Source: JAFAXD01 sp035472475 (GTDB lineage Bacteria > Pseudomonadota > Alphaproteobacteria > Rhizobiales > Xanthobacteraceae). Taken from it: a DNA stretch of 64,000 nt. The translations under genes were made by a program, and so were the position numbers. How positions within the stretch are numbered: the stretch's first letter is position 1; each line of letters begins with the position of its first letter. This document shows, piece after piece, positions 63,498 to 64,000 of the stretch. Under the pieces are notes generated by a model. That model was not told where the DNA came from and did not search any database. It saw nothing but the letters and a program-made list of their open reading frames with translations. The stretch spans positions 1 through 64,000 of the forward strand of contig DATIPA010000047.1 in the NCBI GenBank assembly GCA_035472475.1. Reading direction: 5' to 3'.

Positions 63498-64000
63498 GTG
63501 ATCCGAGTCATTGTTTTTCTCGCCATCCTGGGTGTGCTTGCGCTTGGGGCCGGCTGGATCGCCGACCAACAGGGCTCGGTCACCATTGTCTGGCTCGGCC
63601 GCCAGACCACGACCACGATCGGCGTCATGATCTGGGCGTTTGTGGCGGTGGCCGTGCTCGCCGCGCTCGCCTGGTCGATCCTGCGCGCGCTTCTGCGCGC
63701 GCCCGCGGCGGCACGCGCGCGCCGCTCCAGAGCGGGCATGCGCGCGCTCAGCCACGGCCTGCTCGCGGTTGGCGCCGGTGACAGCCGCGCCGCGGTCCGT
63801 CATGCGCGCGAAGCGAAACGGCTCATCGGCCGCGAACCGCTGGTGCTGCTGCTCGACGCCCAGGCGGCGCAGCTGCGCGGCGATCGCGCCGCCGCCGAGC
63901 ACGCATTCGGCGCCATGACCGAGCATCACGAGGCGCGGCTTTTGGGCCTGCGCGGGCTCTTCATCGAAGCCCAGCGCAAGGGCGATCTCGGCGCCGCCCG
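63498..64000 (+). CDS. hemY: HemY N-terminal domain protein (partial, runs off window end)
   Basis: From a GTG at 63498 an open frame continues to the window edge (167 codons). It begins with two membrane helices (IRVIVFLAILGVLALGAGW and VMIWAFVAVAVLAALAWSIL) separated by a short loop with WLGRQTTTT, followed by helical, tetratricopeptide-like sequence (LLLDAQAAQLRGDRAAAEHAF, LLGLRGLFIEAQRKGDL). This is the proteobacterial HemY found after hemD and mic60, an inner-membrane protein linked to heme synthesis but distinct from the HemY-type oxidase. No stop codon is reached, so the 3' end lies outside. Confidence 0.9.
   Translation, partial: MIRVIVFLAILGVLALGAGWIADQQGSVTIVWLGRQTTTTIGVMIWAFVAVAVLAALAWSILRALLRAPAAARARRSRAGMRALSHGLLAVGAGDSRAAVRHAREAKRLIGREPLVLLLDAQAAQLRGDRAAAEHAFGAMTEHHEARLLGLRGLFIEAQRKGDLGAA

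Noticed and set aside
62298..63929. 543-codon open frame on the minus strand
   Set aside because: It is antisense to mic60 and hemY, spans the intergenic palindrome and lacks domain signatures.

Overview
The window is a GC-rich (roughly 60-65%) chromosomal segment from an alphaproteobacterium. It is most likely a member of the Hyphomicrobiales (Rhizobiales) close to Bradyrhizobium, Pseudolabrys or other Xanthobacteraceae. The gene order hemJ-rho-(DUF255)-mnmE-parS-mnmG-rsmG-parA-parB-holA-lptE-leuS is the typical origin-proximal block of this group. The hemC-hemD-mic60-hemY cluster, the NAD-dependent 180-kDa glutamate dehydrogenase and the YkuD/CenR-like pair point the same way. Most of the content is core housekeeping, densely packed. 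I see no prophage, insertion sequence, CRISPR array or recognisable defence island.

Layout. 1-5.6 kb: hemJ, rho, a DUF255 thioredoxin-like protein and mnmE. 5.6-10.1 kb: the chromosome partitioning locus, with two perfect parS sites (one intergenic, one inside rsmG) followed by parA and parB. 10.1-14.4 kb (minus strand): leuS, lptE and holA. 14.5-18.9 kb: a DUF2171 protein, an MFS exporter, ada translationally coupled to an uncharacterised 2-oxoglutarate/Fe(II) oxygenase, and yggS. 18.9-20.8 kb: a YkuD-type L,D-transpeptidase divergent from a CenR-like response regulator, then a cyclic-nucleotide-binding-domain protein. 20.8-28.7 kb (minus): a GMC oxidoreductase, exonuclease III with an apparent non-AUG start, two tandem lolA paralogues, ftsK and an aminotransferase. 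29-32.4 kb (minus): tesB, two P-II genes and amtB, with a candidate sigma-54 promoter, a candidate NtrC palindrome and a clear terminator.

32.5-40.6 kb: ubiH-like hydroxylase, pyrE, a glutathione transferase, a Trm112-like protein, a Lon-substrate-domain protein, thioredoxin/YbbN, ProX, tRNA-Gly(GCC), gamma-glutamyltransferase and an AhpD-like protein. 41-43.3 kb: an AraC regulator with a VOC protein, and a diheme cytochrome whose second motif is CX3CH. 43.4-54.6 kb: the giant NAD-glutamate dehydrogenase, purH, a heparinase II/III protein, rsmB, htpX and a second L,D-transpeptidase. 54.9-60.1 kb (minus): acs, DUF1761, EVE, gpsA and tsaD. 60.2-64 kb: hemC, hemD, mic60 and hemY (cut by the window end).

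Beyond the genes, the most notable signal is a family of intergenic inverted repeats sharing the core GATTCCGAAGTTCG. There are six hairpins at four loci, and two of those loci carry the same two-hairpin composite, about 166 bp long, with a nearly identical linker. A second, 49-bp palindrome family beginning GAGCATG/GGGCATG has two to three copies. Protein functions are inferred from motifs and remembered family features. No database search was run.
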